40,282 bases of DNA from Pseudomonadota bacterium (GCA_023391815.1 JAEWAF010000021.1:1-40282); one strand, 5' to 3'; shown: positions 25,229 to 35,388, numbered from the stretch's first letter. The notes: a model not told the origin generated them from the letters alone. A program made the numbers and translations.

Positions 25229-26739
25229 GCCGCATGAAGAAGCCCGCGTTGCCCTACTGGAACCTCTGGAACATGTGTTTCGGATTCCTGGGGATTCAAT
25301 TCGGCTTCGCGCTCCAGAACGCCAATGTGAGCCGGATTTTTCAAACGCTCGGCGCCGATCTGGAACAGATTCCGATGTTGTGGGTGGCGGCGCCGCTGAC
25401 CGGGCTGATCGTGCAGCCCATCGTCGGTTATTACTCCGATCGCACCTGGACGCGGCTCGGACGTCGTCGGCCCTATTTCTTTTTCGGCGCCGTGGCCGCG
25501 ACCTTGGCGTTGTTGTTCATGCCGAACTCTCCGACGCTGTGGATCGCGGCGGGTCTGTTGTGGCTGCTGGATGCATCCATCAATGTTTCCATGGAGCCGT
25601 TTCGCGCTTACGTCGGCGACCAGCTGCCGCCGCCGCAACGGCCGGCGGGCTACGCCATGCAGAGTTTCTTCATCGGCGTCAGCTCGGTGATCGCGAGCTT
25701 GTTGCCGTGGATTTTGACCAAGCTGGGGGTCGCGAACACCGCCGGGGCGGCCGAGATTCCGGACACCGTGAAATATTCCTTCTACTTCGGCGGCCTCATG
25801 ATGCTCGGCGCGGTGAGCTGGACGGTCTTCAGCACTCGCGAGTATCCGCCCGATCAACTCAAGAATTTCGATGACGCCGGAGCCGTGCGCGAGCGGCCGC
25901 TCGATGTCGCGAGATCGCGTCGTGACGGTGCGGTCTGGCTCAGCCTCGGGGTGGTCGGCTTGCTCGCCATCCATATGTTGCAATGGGATCGGCAACTCTA
26001 CCTGCTTGCCGGTGGCATCGCCGTTTATGGGCTGGCCTTGGTCGTGCTCAGCGCTTCACGATCGAGCACCATGTTTACTGCCATCATGTCGGACGTGCAC
26101 CAGATGCCCGAGGCCATGCGGCGGCTCGCGGTCGTGCAATTCTTCTCCTGGTTCGCGCTGTTCGCGATGTGGATCTACACCACCGCCGCCGTCACACAAA
26201 TGCATTTCGGCACGAGTGACGTGCAATCGGCCGCATACAACGAAGGAGCGAACTGGGTCGGCGTGCTGTTCGCTGCGTACAACGGCTTCGCGGCGCTGGC
26301 CGCCATCGTGATTCCATTCATGGTGCGGCGCTGGGGATTGCGCGTGAGTCACCTGATCAATGTGTGGTTGGGGGCCGCGGGGCTCGTGTCATTCGTGGCG
26401 ATTCGCGATCCGCAATGGTTGCTGGTCGCGATGGTCGGTGTCGGTTTTGCGTGGGCGTCGATCCTGTCGCTGCCTTATGCCTTGCTCTCCGACAATCTGC
26501 CCGCCGAGAAAATGGGCGTGTACATGGGCATCTTCAATTTTTTCATCGTGATTCCACAGCTGCTGGCGGCCAGCGTGTTGGGCTTTCTGCTGCGGACCTT
26601 CATGGGCGGGGCGCCGGTGTATGCCCTGGTGGTGGGCGGCGCGAGTTTGTTTCTGGCGGGCCTCGCGGTGCTGCGAGTACAGGAGCCGGTGCGAGCGGCA
26701 GCGCCCCTCGCACCGGCTTCGATCGTCAATTCACAATAG
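25225..26739 (+). CDS. MFS (GPH/SLC45-like) sugar transporter, maltose-type
   Basis: A 504-residue inner-membrane protein with about twelve hydrophobic segments. Markers are the N-terminal WNMCFGFLGIQFGFALQNANVSRIF, written here only for its NMCFGFLGIQFGFALQNAN core, the loop GYYSDRTWTRLGRRRPYFF between helices 2 and 3, and the later SLPYALLSDNLPAEKMGVYMG. These are typical of the proton-linked maltose/sucrose transporters found in Xanthomonas, Caulobacter and Alteromonas sugar loci. It starts at ATG 25225, overlapping the amylase stop (ATGA), so it is the last gene of the TonB receptor operon. It would carry maltose or small maltodextrins to the cytoplasmic alpha-glucosidase. Confidence 0.9.
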   Translation: MSRMKKPALPYWNLWNMCFGFLGIQFGFALQNANVSRIFQTLGADLEQIPMLWVAAPLTGLIVQPIVGYYSDRTWTRLGRRRPYFFFGAVAATLALLFMPNSPTLWIAAGLLWLLDASINVSMEPFRAYVGDQLPPPQRPAGYAMQSFFIGVSSVIASLLPWILTKLGVANTAGAAEIPDTVKYSFYFGGLMMLGAVSWTVFSTREYPPDQLKNFDDAGAVRERPLDVARSRRDGAVWLSLGVVGLLAIHMLQWDRQLYLLAGGIAVYGLALVVLSASRSSTMFTAIMSDVHQMPEAMRRLAVVQFFSWFALFAMWIYTTAAVTQMHFGTSDVQSAAYNEGANWVGVLFAAYNGFAALAAIVIPFMVRRWGLRVSHLINVWLGAAGLVSFVAIRDPQWLLVAMVGVGFAWASILSLPYALLSDNLPAEKMGVYMGIFNFFIVIPQLLAASVLGFLLRTFMGGAPVYALVVGGASLFLAGLAVLRVQEPVRAAAPLAPASIVNSQ

Positions 26740-26745
26740 CTCGAA

Positions 26746-27210
26746 TCAACCGAAGGTGAACTTGCCCTTCATCACCGACCAGTGGCCGGGGAAGGAACAG
26801 AAGAACGTGTAATCGCCGCCCTTCTTCAGCTTCGAGGTCGGGAAGGTGACGCTGGTGGTCTCGCCCGCGCCGATCACCTTGGTGTGCGCGATGACGCGCG
26901 GATCGTCCTTCGGCACATAGTTGTTCTGCAAACCGGCCGACATGCCGGCATTGGCGACCGCCTGGAACACCGACGTTTCGGTCAACACCCAGTTGTGGCC
27001 CATGGCGCTGGCGGGCAATTTGCCCGGGTGCGAAAGGGTCAACTTCACTTCGGTGCAGTCGGCGCCGACGGCCAGCGACGTCTTGTTGTACTGCATGGCG
27101 TCGTTACCTTCGATGGTCAGCTCGCAGGTCTTGGCGGCGTGAGTGAGCGGAGCGAAGACGCTGAGCGCGCCGAGCAGAACGGTGGAGGCGAGAATTTTTG
27201 AGATTGTCAT
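26746..27210 (-). CDS. Azurin, periplasmic blue copper protein
   Basis: A 154-residue azurin precursor. After a signal peptide ending at residue 26, the copper ligands are His72 (MGHNWVL), Cys138 (FFCSFPGHW), His143 and Met147. In mature numbering these become His46, Cys112, His117 and Met121, exactly those of Pseudomonas azurin. The disulfide Cys pair (3 and 26 in mature numbering) is also present. It is a one-electron carrier of the periplasm. A weak AGG ribosome site precedes the ATG. It converges with the sugar transporter gene (6 bp between ends) and diverges from tamA. No cytochrome c551, nitrite reductase or peroxidase partner lies in the window, so its redox partner is not known. Confidence 0.96.
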   Translation of the reverse strand: MTISKILASTVLLGALSVFAPLTHAAKTCELTIEGNDAMQYNKTSLAVGADCTEVKLTLSHPGKLPASAMGHNWVLTETSVFQAVANAGMSAGLQNNYVPKDDPRVIAHTKVIGAGETTSVTFPTSKLKKGGDYTFFCSFPGHWSVMKGKFTFG

Positions 27211-27377
27211 CGGATTACCTGCTGTGCGGTTGAAGTCGCGAGCGGATTGTCCGGCGTGGACGGCCGGCTTTCAAGCGCCGTGCGCCGCGACTTCCCGAGA
27301 ACCGTTCGTGGAACAACCCGGGCACTAAAACGTCCCTATGGGATGAATTCAGAACGCGCTTCCCGGCTGCCCGCCCA

Positions 27378-29123
27378 ATGACAAATCTGCGGATTTTGCA
27401 TGGTGCCGGCTGGGTCGGGCTATGCGTGTTCTGGACCGCCACCGCGCTCGCCGACCGGGTCACTGTCACGATCAACGGCCTCGATGAACAAATGCTCGAA
27501 TCGGCGCGCGCCAATCTCGAGCTCAAGCAATATGAGGAACGGGATGTCTCGGCCGCGCAGGCGCGCCGGCTGTTCGATCGAGGCAAAGATCAAATCGTGC
27601 GCTCGCTGGAGCCTTTCGGCTATTACAACCTCACCGTCGAGAGCCGGCTGGAACGGCCCGAGCCCGGTAGATTTCACGCGATTTTCGATGTGAAGGTGGG
27701 CGAGCCGGTCATCGTTCAGGCCTCGCGTATCGAGCTCGCGCCCGAAGCTCTGCAGCTGGAGCCGGTGAAACAAGCGGTGCAGAGGTTCGTGCCCAGGTAC
27801 GGCGAACGGCTGGATCACGCCGCGTACGAGCGCAGTAAGGACCAGATCTCCAAGGCACTCGCCAACGACGGCTTTCTCAGCGCGCAACTGGTGCGCCATA
27901 AAGTGTCAGTCGTTCGCAGTGCCAACACCGCGGACATCGATCTGGCGTGGGATGTGGGGCCGCGCTACCGAATGGGCGCGCTGCGCTTTTCCAAGGCACA
28001 GTTCCCCGATGCGTTCCTGCAGAAATTCAAGTTGTGGAAGGACGGCGAATATTACTCGGCCGAAAAGATGCTGGCCTTGCAACAGTCGCTGGTCGACGCG
28101 GACTACTTCACGTCCGTGGGCGTCGCGCCCGATCTGGAGCACGCCGCCAACGGCGAAGTGCCGATCGACGTGATGCTGGTCCCGGCCAAGCGTACGTTGT
28201 ACACGGCGAATATCTATTTCAGCACCGACTCCGGTCCCGGTGCCAGGCTCGGCGTGCAGCGCCGCTGGGTCAACGATCGCGGTCACCGGCTCGGCAGCGA
28301 GATCGAATACTCATCGCGCCTGGAACAGATCGGCGTCACTTATCAGATTCCGCAGCCCGGTCCGCGTCCGCGCAACTACAACTTCGCCGTCGGCTATCGC
28401 GACGAGACTACCGACACGAGCCAGTCGCGCATGTTCCGGCTCTCGGGGACGCAGGTCACCAATCGTTGGAAGGGCTACACACGCACGATGGGATTGCAGT
28501 ACCTGAACGGCACGTTCGAGATCGCCGACGAGCGAGGCAAGACCAGTTTGCTCTATGCCGACGGGCTGCTCACGCGCAAGCAGGGCAACGATATTTATTT
28601 CCCGACCGCCGGATACTCGGTGTTGTACGGCCTGCGCTTCGGCTTCGAACAGTTGTTGTCGGACACCTCGTTCGCGCAGATTCGCGCCGAAGGCAAATGG
28701 TTGCGCAAAGTCGGTAACAAAGGTCGCGTGATCCTCCGCTCCGCGCTCGGCGCCATGGTCGTGGACAATTTCGACGCCTTGCCGCCGGAGCTGCGTTTCT
28801 TCGCGGGCGGCGATCGCTCGATCCGTGGCTTCGACTATCAGGCGATCGGCGAGACCAATGCGTCCGGCGGCGTGATCGGTGGCGAATATCTGGTCGCGGG
28901 CAGCACCGAGTACGAGCATTACTTCCTGAACAACTGGGGGGCGGCAGTGTTCGTCGATGCCGGCGACGCGTTCAAATCGAGTTTCGACATCAATGTCGGC
29001 GCGGGCATCGGCTTGCGCTGGAAGTCACCTATCGGGATGGTCCGTGTCGATGTGGCACGGCCGGTCGTCACGCAGCTGCAGGGCTCCTGGCGACTTCACT
29101 TGATCATCGGGCCGGATCTGTGA
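27378..29123 (+). CDS. tamA: TamA, Omp85-family outer-membrane assembly protein
   Basis: A 581-residue Omp85 protein close in size to E. coli TamA (577). A signal peptide ends at ALA-DRV near residue 25. Three POTRA domains follow (to about 260), including FGYYNLTVESRLE and NDGFLSAQLVRHKV. Then comes a 16-strand-type barrel with the GGDRSIRGFDYQAIG motif (the L6 loop RGF) and the C-terminal strand WRLHLIIGPDL. TamA works with the inner-membrane-anchored TamB in envelope biogenesis (outer-membrane protein insertion and phospholipid transport). The stop overlaps the GTG start of tamB, so the two are translationally coupled, as in other proteobacteria. Confidence 0.95.
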   Translation: MTNLRILHGAGWVGLCVFWTATALADRVTVTINGLDEQMLESARANLELKQYEERDVSAAQARRLFDRGKDQIVRSLEPFGYYNLTVESRLERPEPGRFHAIFDVKVGEPVIVQASRIELAPEALQLEPVKQAVQRFVPRYGERLDHAAYERSKDQISKALANDGFLSAQLVRHKVSVVRSANTADIDLAWDVGPRYRMGALRFSKAQFPDAFLQKFKLWKDGEYYSAEKMLALQQSLVDADYFTSVGVAPDLEHAANGEVPIDVMLVPAKRTLYTANIYFSTDSGPGARLGVQRRWVNDRGHRLGSEIEYSSRLEQIGVTYQIPQPGPRPRNYNFAVGYRDETTDTSQSRMFRLSGTQVTNRWKGYTRTMGLQYLNGTFEIADERGKTSLLYADGLLTRKQGNDIYFPTAGYSVLYGLRFGFEQLLSDTSFAQIRAEGKWLRKVGNKGRVILRSALGAMVVDNFDALPPELRFFAGGDRSIRGFDYQAIGETNASGGVIGGEYLVAGSTEYEHYFLNNWGAAVFVDAGDAFKSSFDINVGAGIGLRWKSPIGMVRVDVARPVVTQLQGSWRLHLIIGPDL

Positions 29124-32100
29124 GCGGCGTGCTGAAGAAAACGCTCGCGTGGACCGGCAGCGTCATCGCGCTGCTGATCCTTCTCGTGATCGGCGCGGCG
29201 CTGTGGGTCATCAACACGCAGTCCGGCACGCGCTTCGCCGCTGCACGCGTGACGGCACTCATGGGTGAGAAGCTCACAATCACCTCCATCGACGGCTCGC
29301 TCGCCGGCCCGCTGCGGCTCACGAATCTGCGCTATCACGATCCGACTGCCGGCATCGACGCGTCGGTCGCGCAGCTCGAGCTCGACCTGGTGTGGCGGGA
29401 TCTCTGGCACAGACTGGTGCATGTCGGCCGTTTGGACGTGAGTGGGATCGATCTGCTCATGCAGGAACCGACCGAACCGCGGCCGCCGAAAGAGCCGTCC
29501 GGGCCGTTCAGCCTTAAGCCTCCGATCGACCTCGCAGTCGATTCGTTGCTCGCGCGCGATGTGAAAGTCCGCAAGCCCGAAGCAACGCTCGTCGAAGTTA
29601 CGCGCGCGGTGTTCGCCGGACGCTGGACCGAAGAAGCGCTGGCCGTGCAAACATTGAACGTACAGTCGCCGCAGGGGTTTGTGACGTTCAACGGCCGCGT
29701 CGCGCAGAGCAAGGCATATGTCGGCGAAGGTAGAGGTCGGTTCCAGTGGACGGCGGGTGAGCAGAAATTCGCCGGAACGCTGCTCGTCTCTGCAAATGAG
29801 TCGGACGCTGTCGTCAGCTCCAACTTGTCGTTGCCGCTGGGCGCCACCCTGCACGCGAAGATGGCGCAGGCGGGCGATCATCACTGGCAGGTTCAGTTGG
29901 AAGTGCCGCGCTTCGATCCTCGTGATCGGCTGATGCCGGGTTCGAGCCTCCATAGTCTCGCGGCGTCTTTGCACGGTGACGGCACGTTGGATCAGGGTGT
30001 CGTCGCCGGGCGCGTCGTCGTCAACGATGAGCCTGTGGAGTTGGATTCCGTTCGCTTCACTCGCAGCGAGGAGCGGCTGACGCTGGAGAGCTTGCTGAAG
30101 ATCGGCTCGACGGCCGGTGAGTTGCGAGCCAACGCCGATATTCAGTTCTCGGAAGAGTCGTGGACCAGCAACATCAACGCGCGCTGGCAGGACGTCGTGG
30201 TGCCGTCCGCTTGGGTCGGGCAAGAGCTGTATACGCGGGGCGAGCTCGATTTCGATGGCAATCCGCAACTGTACAACGCGAAGGGGCGGCTCGCGATCGG
30301 TCCGCGACAACAGCAGGCCGACATCGCTCTACAGGCGCGAGGCACGCCCGAGCTGGTCGAGTTACAGCAGTTCGACATCATCCAACGCAAAGGACGGCTC
30401 GCGGCCACCGGCAAAGTGGATCTGAAGCCGCAACTGGCATGGACCGTCGATGCTCGTGGAGAGAATTTCGATCCCGGCGCGTTCGCGGTCGAGTGGCCGG
30501 GCAGCCTGCGGTTTCAATTGGTCACGCGGGGCAAGATGACGGAACAAGGGCCCGACGCGACCTTGAAGCTGACCGAATTGCGCGGTCAGCTGCGCAGTCG
30601 ACAGATCTCCGGCGACGCGGACCTGACGCTCACTGCTCCTTACTTGCCTGCGGGCACGCTCACGCTGAGTTCCGGCAAGAGCAGCTTGCGAGTGCAGGCC
30701 GCCAAGGGCGAGCAGATCGATGCCAGCATCGCGGTCGACGTGGCATCGTTGAACGACTGGCTGCCAAGTTCCGGCGGTCAGCTGGCGGCGAACTTTCATG
30801 TGCTCGGCAAGTGGCCCGAGATATCCATCAAGGGCAATGCGCATGGCAACGACTTGCACATGAACGAGATGCGTCTGCAGGAAGTCACGCTCGACGCGGA
30901 TGTGAACAAGCCGCTCGCTCCGGAAGGCTCGATGAATTTGCGGATGACGGGTTTGTCGGCCGCGGGATTCGAACTCGAAACAGTGCAGGCGAATGCGTCC
31001 GGCAACCCGGCGGCGCATCGGGCGGAGGTGAACACGACCGGTACGCCGCTCGCCTTTTCGGTCGCGGTGGAAGGCGGTCGCAAGGACGATGGCTGGTCGG
31101 GTGCCGTACAGCGACTGGTGTTCGATGTGAAGGATGCGGCGCGCCTGAGCTTGCGTGAGCCGGCCAACATCGTTGTGAAGACGCAGGATCGAGCGATGGC
31201 GGTCGACGTCTCGCGCGCGTGCTTCGTTGAACGGGATATCGAGTTGTGCGTGCAAGGCGGCATGCAGCCGGATGGCTCCATGCACGGCAACTATTCGCTC
31301 GCCAACGTGCCGCTGGCGCTGGCGAACTCGATGTCGAACGACGATCTGCCGTTGCGGTTCAAAGGAATGGTCCAGGGCCAGGGCGATATTCGTCGCGATG
31401 CTGACGGTAATTTATATGGGAATGCCTCGTTGAGCTCGCCCGAGGGAGGCATGTCGCGGGTTCTGGCGTTCGACGACCATTCGGAGCCGGCGGAAGAGGA
31501 AACATTGCTGACCTATCGGGATTTCAAGCTCGAAGCGAACCTGTCGGGGTCGAATGCCCGCGCTTCGATCAGCGCCGGGCTGCAGGAGAACGGATCGCTG
31601 CACGGCGAGGGCGAAGTGAGCGGGCTCAATCAAGCGAGCACGCCGATCAATGCGCGCGTGAATGCGGGCTTGCCGGATCTCGCGCCGTTCGCTGTATTCG
31701 CGCCACAACTCGCGAATGTTCGTGGGCATATGGATGCGCGTGGCAGCGTCACAGGGACGCTGCAAGCGCCTGCGATTGCAGGCGAAGTCAGCGCGGCCGA
31801 CCTTGCAGCGGATGTTCCAACCGTGGGATTGCGCTTGAAAAACGGCCGCCTCGACGTGCGGCCGAAGTCGGCAACGGAGTTTCAGCTGTCTGGCGGCATC
31901 GAATCGGGAGAGGGCGCACTGAAATTCGCAGGCACGGCATCGACGAGCGGTGCCGTCAACATGCAGGTCAGTGGCAATCGTTTCCTCGCCGCCGACATCC
32001 CGGGCGCGAAGGTGCTCATCACCCCTGACCTCGAACTCGTACGCAACGAGGAGCGCACGACGCTCTCGGGCAAGGTCATCATTCCTTCGGCGGATGTGAA

Positions 32101-32944
32101 TTTACAGAAGCTGCCGCGGCGAGAGGCCAAGGCGCAGGCGGCGTCGCCGGATGTGGTGGTGATAGACGACGAAACGCAGGAGCAGGCGCCGACCAAGGCG
32201 CTCCCGTTGTACGCGAACATCACCGTGGTCGTGGGTGGACAGCAGGGAAGATTGGGCTTGAAAGAAGAAGCGGTGAATCTCACCGGCTTCGGTCTGGTCG
32301 CCCAGGTGAACGGTCAGCTCGATGTGCGAGAGCGCCCGGGGGCGGAGACGGTGGCGTCGGGCGATGTGAATGTCACCGGCACCTATAAAGCGTACGGACA
32401 GGATTTGACGATTCAGCAAGGTCAGCTGCTGTATGCATCGACGCCCCTTGCGAATCCGAGGCTGCGGATCGAGGCGACCAGAACCGTCAATGAGGTGACG
32501 GCGGGGTTGCGAATTCAAGGCAGCGCGCAAAGCCCGGAGCTCACGGTGTTTTCCGATCCGCCGATGGCGCAGTCGAACGCGCTTTCGTACCTTGTCGCGG
32601 GCAAGCCGCTCGAGGATGTCGGGACGAGCTCTGGAGAAAGCGATGCCGTGCAGGCGGCGACGAGATCGTTGGGCGCGGCGGCGGGTGGTTTGCTCGCGAA
32701 GAATTTAGGTCGACGGCTGGGCGCGGATGAAGTGTCCATCAAGGATGAGGCGGTGCTCGGGGGCGCGGCGCTCACGGTTGGCCAATATCTGTCGCCGAGG
32801 GTGTATCTGAGTTATGGCATCGGACTGTTCGAGCCGGGCGAGGTCATCACTGTGCGATACAAGCTGTCCAGGGACATGTCGGTGCAGGCTCAGCGCGGGC
32901 CGGAAGATACTCGGGCCGGTATCGAGTTTCGGAAGCAAAGATAG
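29120..32944 (+). CDS. tamB: TamB, translocation and assembly module (DUF490)
   Basis: A 1274-residue protein, near the E. coli TamB length (1259). A single N-terminal membrane anchor lies at residues 9-31 (LAWTGSVIALLILLVIGAAL). A very long beta-rich, AsmA-like repeat region follows, and then the conserved TamB C-terminal domain (about 920-1274) with FSDPPMAQSNALSYLVAGKPL and YLSPRVYLSYGIGLFEPG. It starts at GTG 29120, inside the tamA stop. TamB spans the periplasm as a hydrophobic groove and binds TamA. The gene looks intact, with no frameshift. Confidence 0.95.
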   Translation: MSGVLKKTLAWTGSVIALLILLVIGAALWVINTQSGTRFAAARVTALMGEKLTITSIDGSLAGPLRLTNLRYHDPTAGIDASVAQLELDLVWRDLWHRLVHVGRLDVSGIDLLMQEPTEPRPPKEPSGPFSLKPPIDLAVDSLLARDVKVRKPEATLVEVTRAVFAGRWTEEALAVQTLNVQSPQGFVTFNGRVAQSKAYVGEGRGRFQWTAGEQKFAGTLLVSANESDAVVSSNLSLPLGATLHAKMAQAGDHHWQVQLEVPRFDPRDRLMPGSSLHSLAASLHGDGTLDQGVVAGRVVVNDEPVELDSVRFTRSEERLTLESLLKIGSTAGELRANADIQFSEESWTSNINARWQDVVVPSAWVGQELYTRGELDFDGNPQLYNAKGRLAIGPRQQQADIALQARGTPELVELQQFDIIQRKGRLAATGKVDLKPQLAWTVDARGENFDPGAFAVEWPGSLRFQLVTRGKMTEQGPDATLKLTELRGQLRSRQISGDADLTLTAPYLPAGTLTLSSGKSSLRVQAAKGEQIDASIAVDVASLNDWLPSSGGQLAANFHVLGKWPEISIKGNAHGNDLHMNEMRLQEVTLDADVNKPLAPEGSMNLRMTGLSAAGFELETVQANASGNPAAHRAEVNTTGTPLAFSVAVEGGRKDDGWSGAVQRLVFDVKDAARLSLREPANIVVKTQDRAMAVDVSRACFVERDIELCVQGGMQPDGSMHGNYSLANVPLALANSMSNDDLPLRFKGMVQGQGDIRRDADGNLYGNASLSSPEGGMSRVLAFDDHSEPAEEETLLTYRDFKLEANLSGSNARASISAGLQENGSLHGEGEVSGLNQASTPINARVNAGLPDLAPFAVFAPQLANVRGHMDARGSVTGTLQAPAIAGEVSAADLAADVPTVGLRLKNGRLDVRPKSATEFQLSGGIESGEGALKFAGTASTSGAVNMQVSGNRFLAADIPGAKVLITPDLELVRNEERTTLSGKVIIPSADVNLQKLPRREAKAQAASPDVVVIDDETQEQAPTKALPLYANITVVVGGQQGRLGLKEEAVNLTGFGLVAQVNGQLDVRERPGAETVASGDVNVTGTYKAYGQDLTIQQGQLLYASTPLANPRLRIEATRTVNEVTAGLRIQGSAQSPELTVFSDPPMAQSNALSYLVAGKPLEDVGTSSGESDAVQAATRSLGAAAGGLLAKNLGRRLGADEVSIKDEAVLGGAALTVGQYLSPRVYLSYGIGLFEPGEVITVRYKLSRDMSVQAQRGPEDTRAGIEFRKQR

Positions 32945-32972
32945 CGTTGCGAAGAATGACGCTCGGGTCCTC

Positions 32973-33020
32973 GCCCGCTCGGTAGCGGGCCCGCCGTGAT
33001 GGAATCGTGACGGCGGCCCG
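32973..33020 (+). other. Overlapping GC-rich hairpins after tamB
   Basis: GCCCGCT / AGCGGGC (32973-32990, loop CGGT) is followed by a second possible stem, CGGGCC with a bulged C then GCCGT, against ACGGCGGCCCG (33010-33020). The two share bases and exclude each other. There is no T-run, so this may be a weak or Rho-assisted end for the tamAB message. Confidence 0.35.
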
Positions 33021-33073
33021 TCGGAGTCTTATGATGCTGCTAACGCTATCATCGCGGCCGGCTCGGGGATCGA

Positions 33074-33826
33074 ATGAAGAGCGAATCGGACAACGACAAC
33101 GACGCGGTCGCCAAGACCATCGCCGACCGGACGTATCAGCATATTCGCCGGGATATCATTTCCGGCGCGTTGCCGCCCGGAAGCAAGCTCGCCATGGAAC
33201 TGTTGACCAAGCGCTACGAGGTGGGCTTGAGCCCGCTGCGCGAGGCGCTGGTGAAGTTGACCGGCGACGCTCTGGCGGTGGCCGAGGGCCAGCGCGGTTT
33301 CTGGGTCTCGCAGATTTCGCTCGACGAGCTGCGGGACACGATGAACACGTGTCTGTTGATCGAAACCCAAGCGTTGTCGCTGGCCATCGAAAAAGGCGGG
33401 CCCGAGTGGGAACGCGCCGTCAGGCAGGCGTACCAGGAGCTGTCCTCGCTCGAAGAGAATCTGAAGGACGGCGATACGGCCGCGCTCACGCGTTGGGAGA
33501 GTGCCGACCGGCGTTTTCACGCGGCGCTCGTCTCGGGCTGCGGCTCGAAATGGCTGATCCATCTGCGCCGCATCTTGCATCATCACTCGGAGCGCTATCG
33601 CATGATCGCACTCGTTGAGGCCAGCATCGAACGCGAAGTGCACGATGAGCACGAATCCCTTGTTGAAGCGGTGCTCGGTCGCAAGACTGTGCGCGCCTGC
33701 CGGTTGATCGAGCTTCATCTGCAACGAACCACCGAAGCAGTGCGCGCTGCTCTTGAGCGTCGCGACGACGAAGGCAAAAAGCGCGGGGCCTCCGGCCGTC
33801 GACCCGGCAAGCCGCGAGCCAGCTGA
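33074..33826 (+). CDS. GntR-family transcriptional regulator, FCD subfamily
   Basis: A 250-residue regulator. The N-terminal winged helix (residues 15-85) contains AIDRTYQHIRRDI-type sequence (here IADRTYQHIRRDIISG), the GntR motif LPPGSKL and the recognition segment GLSPLREALVKL. The C-terminal FCD ligand domain has the metal/ligand residues in WESADRRFHAAL, VHDEHESLV and RLIELHL. FadR/FCD members usually repress catabolic operons and respond to organic or amino acids. It is the first gene of a run of plus-strand genes (flavoprotein, P1 hydrolase, NylB-like hydrolase, TonB receptor) that it may control. Candidate operator palindromes are at 35389-35436 and 36898-36919. Confidence 0.9.
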   Translation: MKSESDNDNDAVAKTIADRTYQHIRRDIISGALPPGSKLAMELLTKRYEVGLSPLREALVKLTGDALAVAEGQRGFWVSQISLDELRDTMNTCLLIETQALSLAIEKGGPEWERAVRQAYQELSSLEENLKDGDTAALTRWESADRRFHAALVSGCGSKWLIHLRRILHHHSERYRMIALVEASIEREVHDEHESLVEAVLGRKTVRACRLIELHLQRTTEAVRAALERRDDEGKKRGASGRRPGKPRAS

Positions 33827-33955
33827 TTCGAGCGGTGAATCGGTCACCGACCCACGACACCGCGCCGGAAACTTGCCGGCCAGCTCGGCGCGCGTGTGTC
33901 GTCAGTCGATCGAGGATGCCGTTGCGATAGCAATTCACATAGTGTTGGCTGTGCC

Positions 33956-35335
33956 ATGACACAGAACTTCGACGCCATCGTCATCGGAGCGGGGCAAGCC
34001 GGGCCGTCGCTGACGGGGCGCTTGACGCGGGCGGGAAGGAAGGTCGCGCTCATCGAGCGCAAATTGTTCGGCGGCACTTGCGTCAACACCGGTTGCATGC
34101 CGACCAAGACGATGGTCGCCAGCGCTTACGCTGCTCACCTCGCGAGACGAGCCGCCGATTACGGCGTCATCACGAACGCGCCCATCGGCATCGATATGAA
34201 GCGCGTGCAGGCGCGCGCGGCCGAAGTCACACTCAACGCGCGTACGGGTCTGGAGAGCTGGTTGAAGTCGATGGCCGGCTGCACGGTGATCGAAGGCCAT
34301 GCGCAATTCGAGTCCGCGAACACCATTCGCGTCGGCGAGCAACTGCTCACCGCGCCGAATGTTTTCATCAACGTCGGCGGTCGCGCGAACGTGCCGAACA
34401 TGCCGGGCGTGAACACCGTGCCGTTCTTCACGAACACCACCGTCCTGCAGGTGGACTTCGTGCCAAAACACCTGGTTGTGGTCGGCGGAAGTTATATCGG
34501 ACTCGAATTCGCGCAGATGTTCCGACGCTTCGGCTCGGAGGTGACCATCGTCGAGATGGGCCCGCGACTGATCGGCCGTGAAGACGAAGATGTCTCGCAG
34601 GCGATTGCATCCATTCTGGAAAACGAAGGTGTCACGGTGCGCACTCATGCGGAGTGCATCGGCCTGGCGTCACATGCCGAAGGTGTCGAAGTGCACGTGA
34701 GCTGCAAAGAAGGAGCGCCGACGGTCGTCGGCAGTCATGTGCTGCTCGCCGTCGGGCGCGTGCCGAACACTCACGATCTCGGTCTCGACCGCGCGGGCAT
34801 CGAGGCCGACGCGCGGGGATACATTAAGGTCGACGATCACTTGCAAACGAGCGTTCAGGGCGTATTCGCGCTCGGCGACTGCAACGGGCGCGCCGCGTTT
34901 ACGCACACGTCGTATAACGACTACGAGATCGTGGCGGCGAATCTGCTCGACGGCGAGGATCGCCGCCTCAGCCAGCGCATTCCGGGCTACGCGCTGTACA
35001 TCGATCCGCCGCTCGGCCGCGTGGGCATGACGGAAGGACAAGCCCGCGCCAGCGGCAGAAAGTTGTTGATCGGCACGCGCCCCATGACCAAGGTGGGTCG
35101 GGCCGTCGAGAAGGGCGAGACGCAAGGCTTTATGAAAGTCATCGCCGACGCCCGGTCCAAGCGCATCCTGGGCGCCTCGATTCTCGGCGTCGGTGGCGAC
35201 GAGGCCATTCACGGCATCATCGATATCATGAATGCCGATGTGCCCTACACGACGCTGCAATGGGCGGTGCCGATTCATCCCACCGTCTCGGAATTGATTC
35301 CCACCGTGCTGGGCGAAATGCAGCCCGCGACGTAA
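33956..35335 (+). CDS. Class I pyridine nucleotide-disulfide oxidoreductase (mercuric reductase-like)
   Basis: A 459-residue flavoprotein. The FAD motif is VIGAGQAGPSL (9-19), the redox pair Cys42-Cys47 is in GGTCVNTGCMPTK, and the NAD(P)H motif is VVGGSYIGLEFA. VFALGDCNGR binds FAD, and the C-terminal catalytic His441-Glu446 is in IHPTVSE. The layout is that of dihydrolipoamide dehydrogenase and mercuric reductase. There is no N-terminal HMA domain, no C-terminal Cys pair for Hg2+ and no mer or pyruvate dehydrogenase genes nearby, so neither role should be assumed. ATG 33956 gives the canonical N-terminus; an in-frame extension to 33896 exists but adds nothing recognisable. The substrate is unknown. 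Confidence 0.88.
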   Translation: MTQNFDAIVIGAGQAGPSLTGRLTRAGRKVALIERKLFGGTCVNTGCMPTKTMVASAYAAHLARRAADYGVITNAPIGIDMKRVQARAAEVTLNARTGLESWLKSMAGCTVIEGHAQFESANTIRVGEQLLTAPNVFINVGGRANVPNMPGVNTVPFFTNTTVLQVDFVPKHLVVVGGSYIGLEFAQMFRRFGSEVTIVEMGPRLIGREDEDVSQAIASILENEGVTVRTHAECIGLASHAEGVEVHVSCKEGAPTVVGSHVLLAVGRVPNTHDLGLDRAGIEADARGYIKVDDHLQTSVQGVFALGDCNGRAAFTHTSYNDYEIVAANLLDGEDRRLSQRIPGYALYIDPPLGRVGMTEGQARASGRKLLIGTRPMTKVGRAVEKGETQGFMKVIADARSKRILGASILGVGGDEAIHGIIDIMNADVPYTTLQWAVPIHPTVSELIPTVLGEMQPAT

Positions 35336-35388
35336 CCGGCGCCGGGAGGTGTGCTGAGCGCACCGACCGCGTCATTGATGGCATCGCC

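Noticed and set aside
33956..35335. Calling the flavoprotein a true mercuric reductase (MerA)
   Set aside because: No C-terminal Cys pair, no HMA domain and no mer genes; only the general class I fold and the GGTCVNTGC site are supported.
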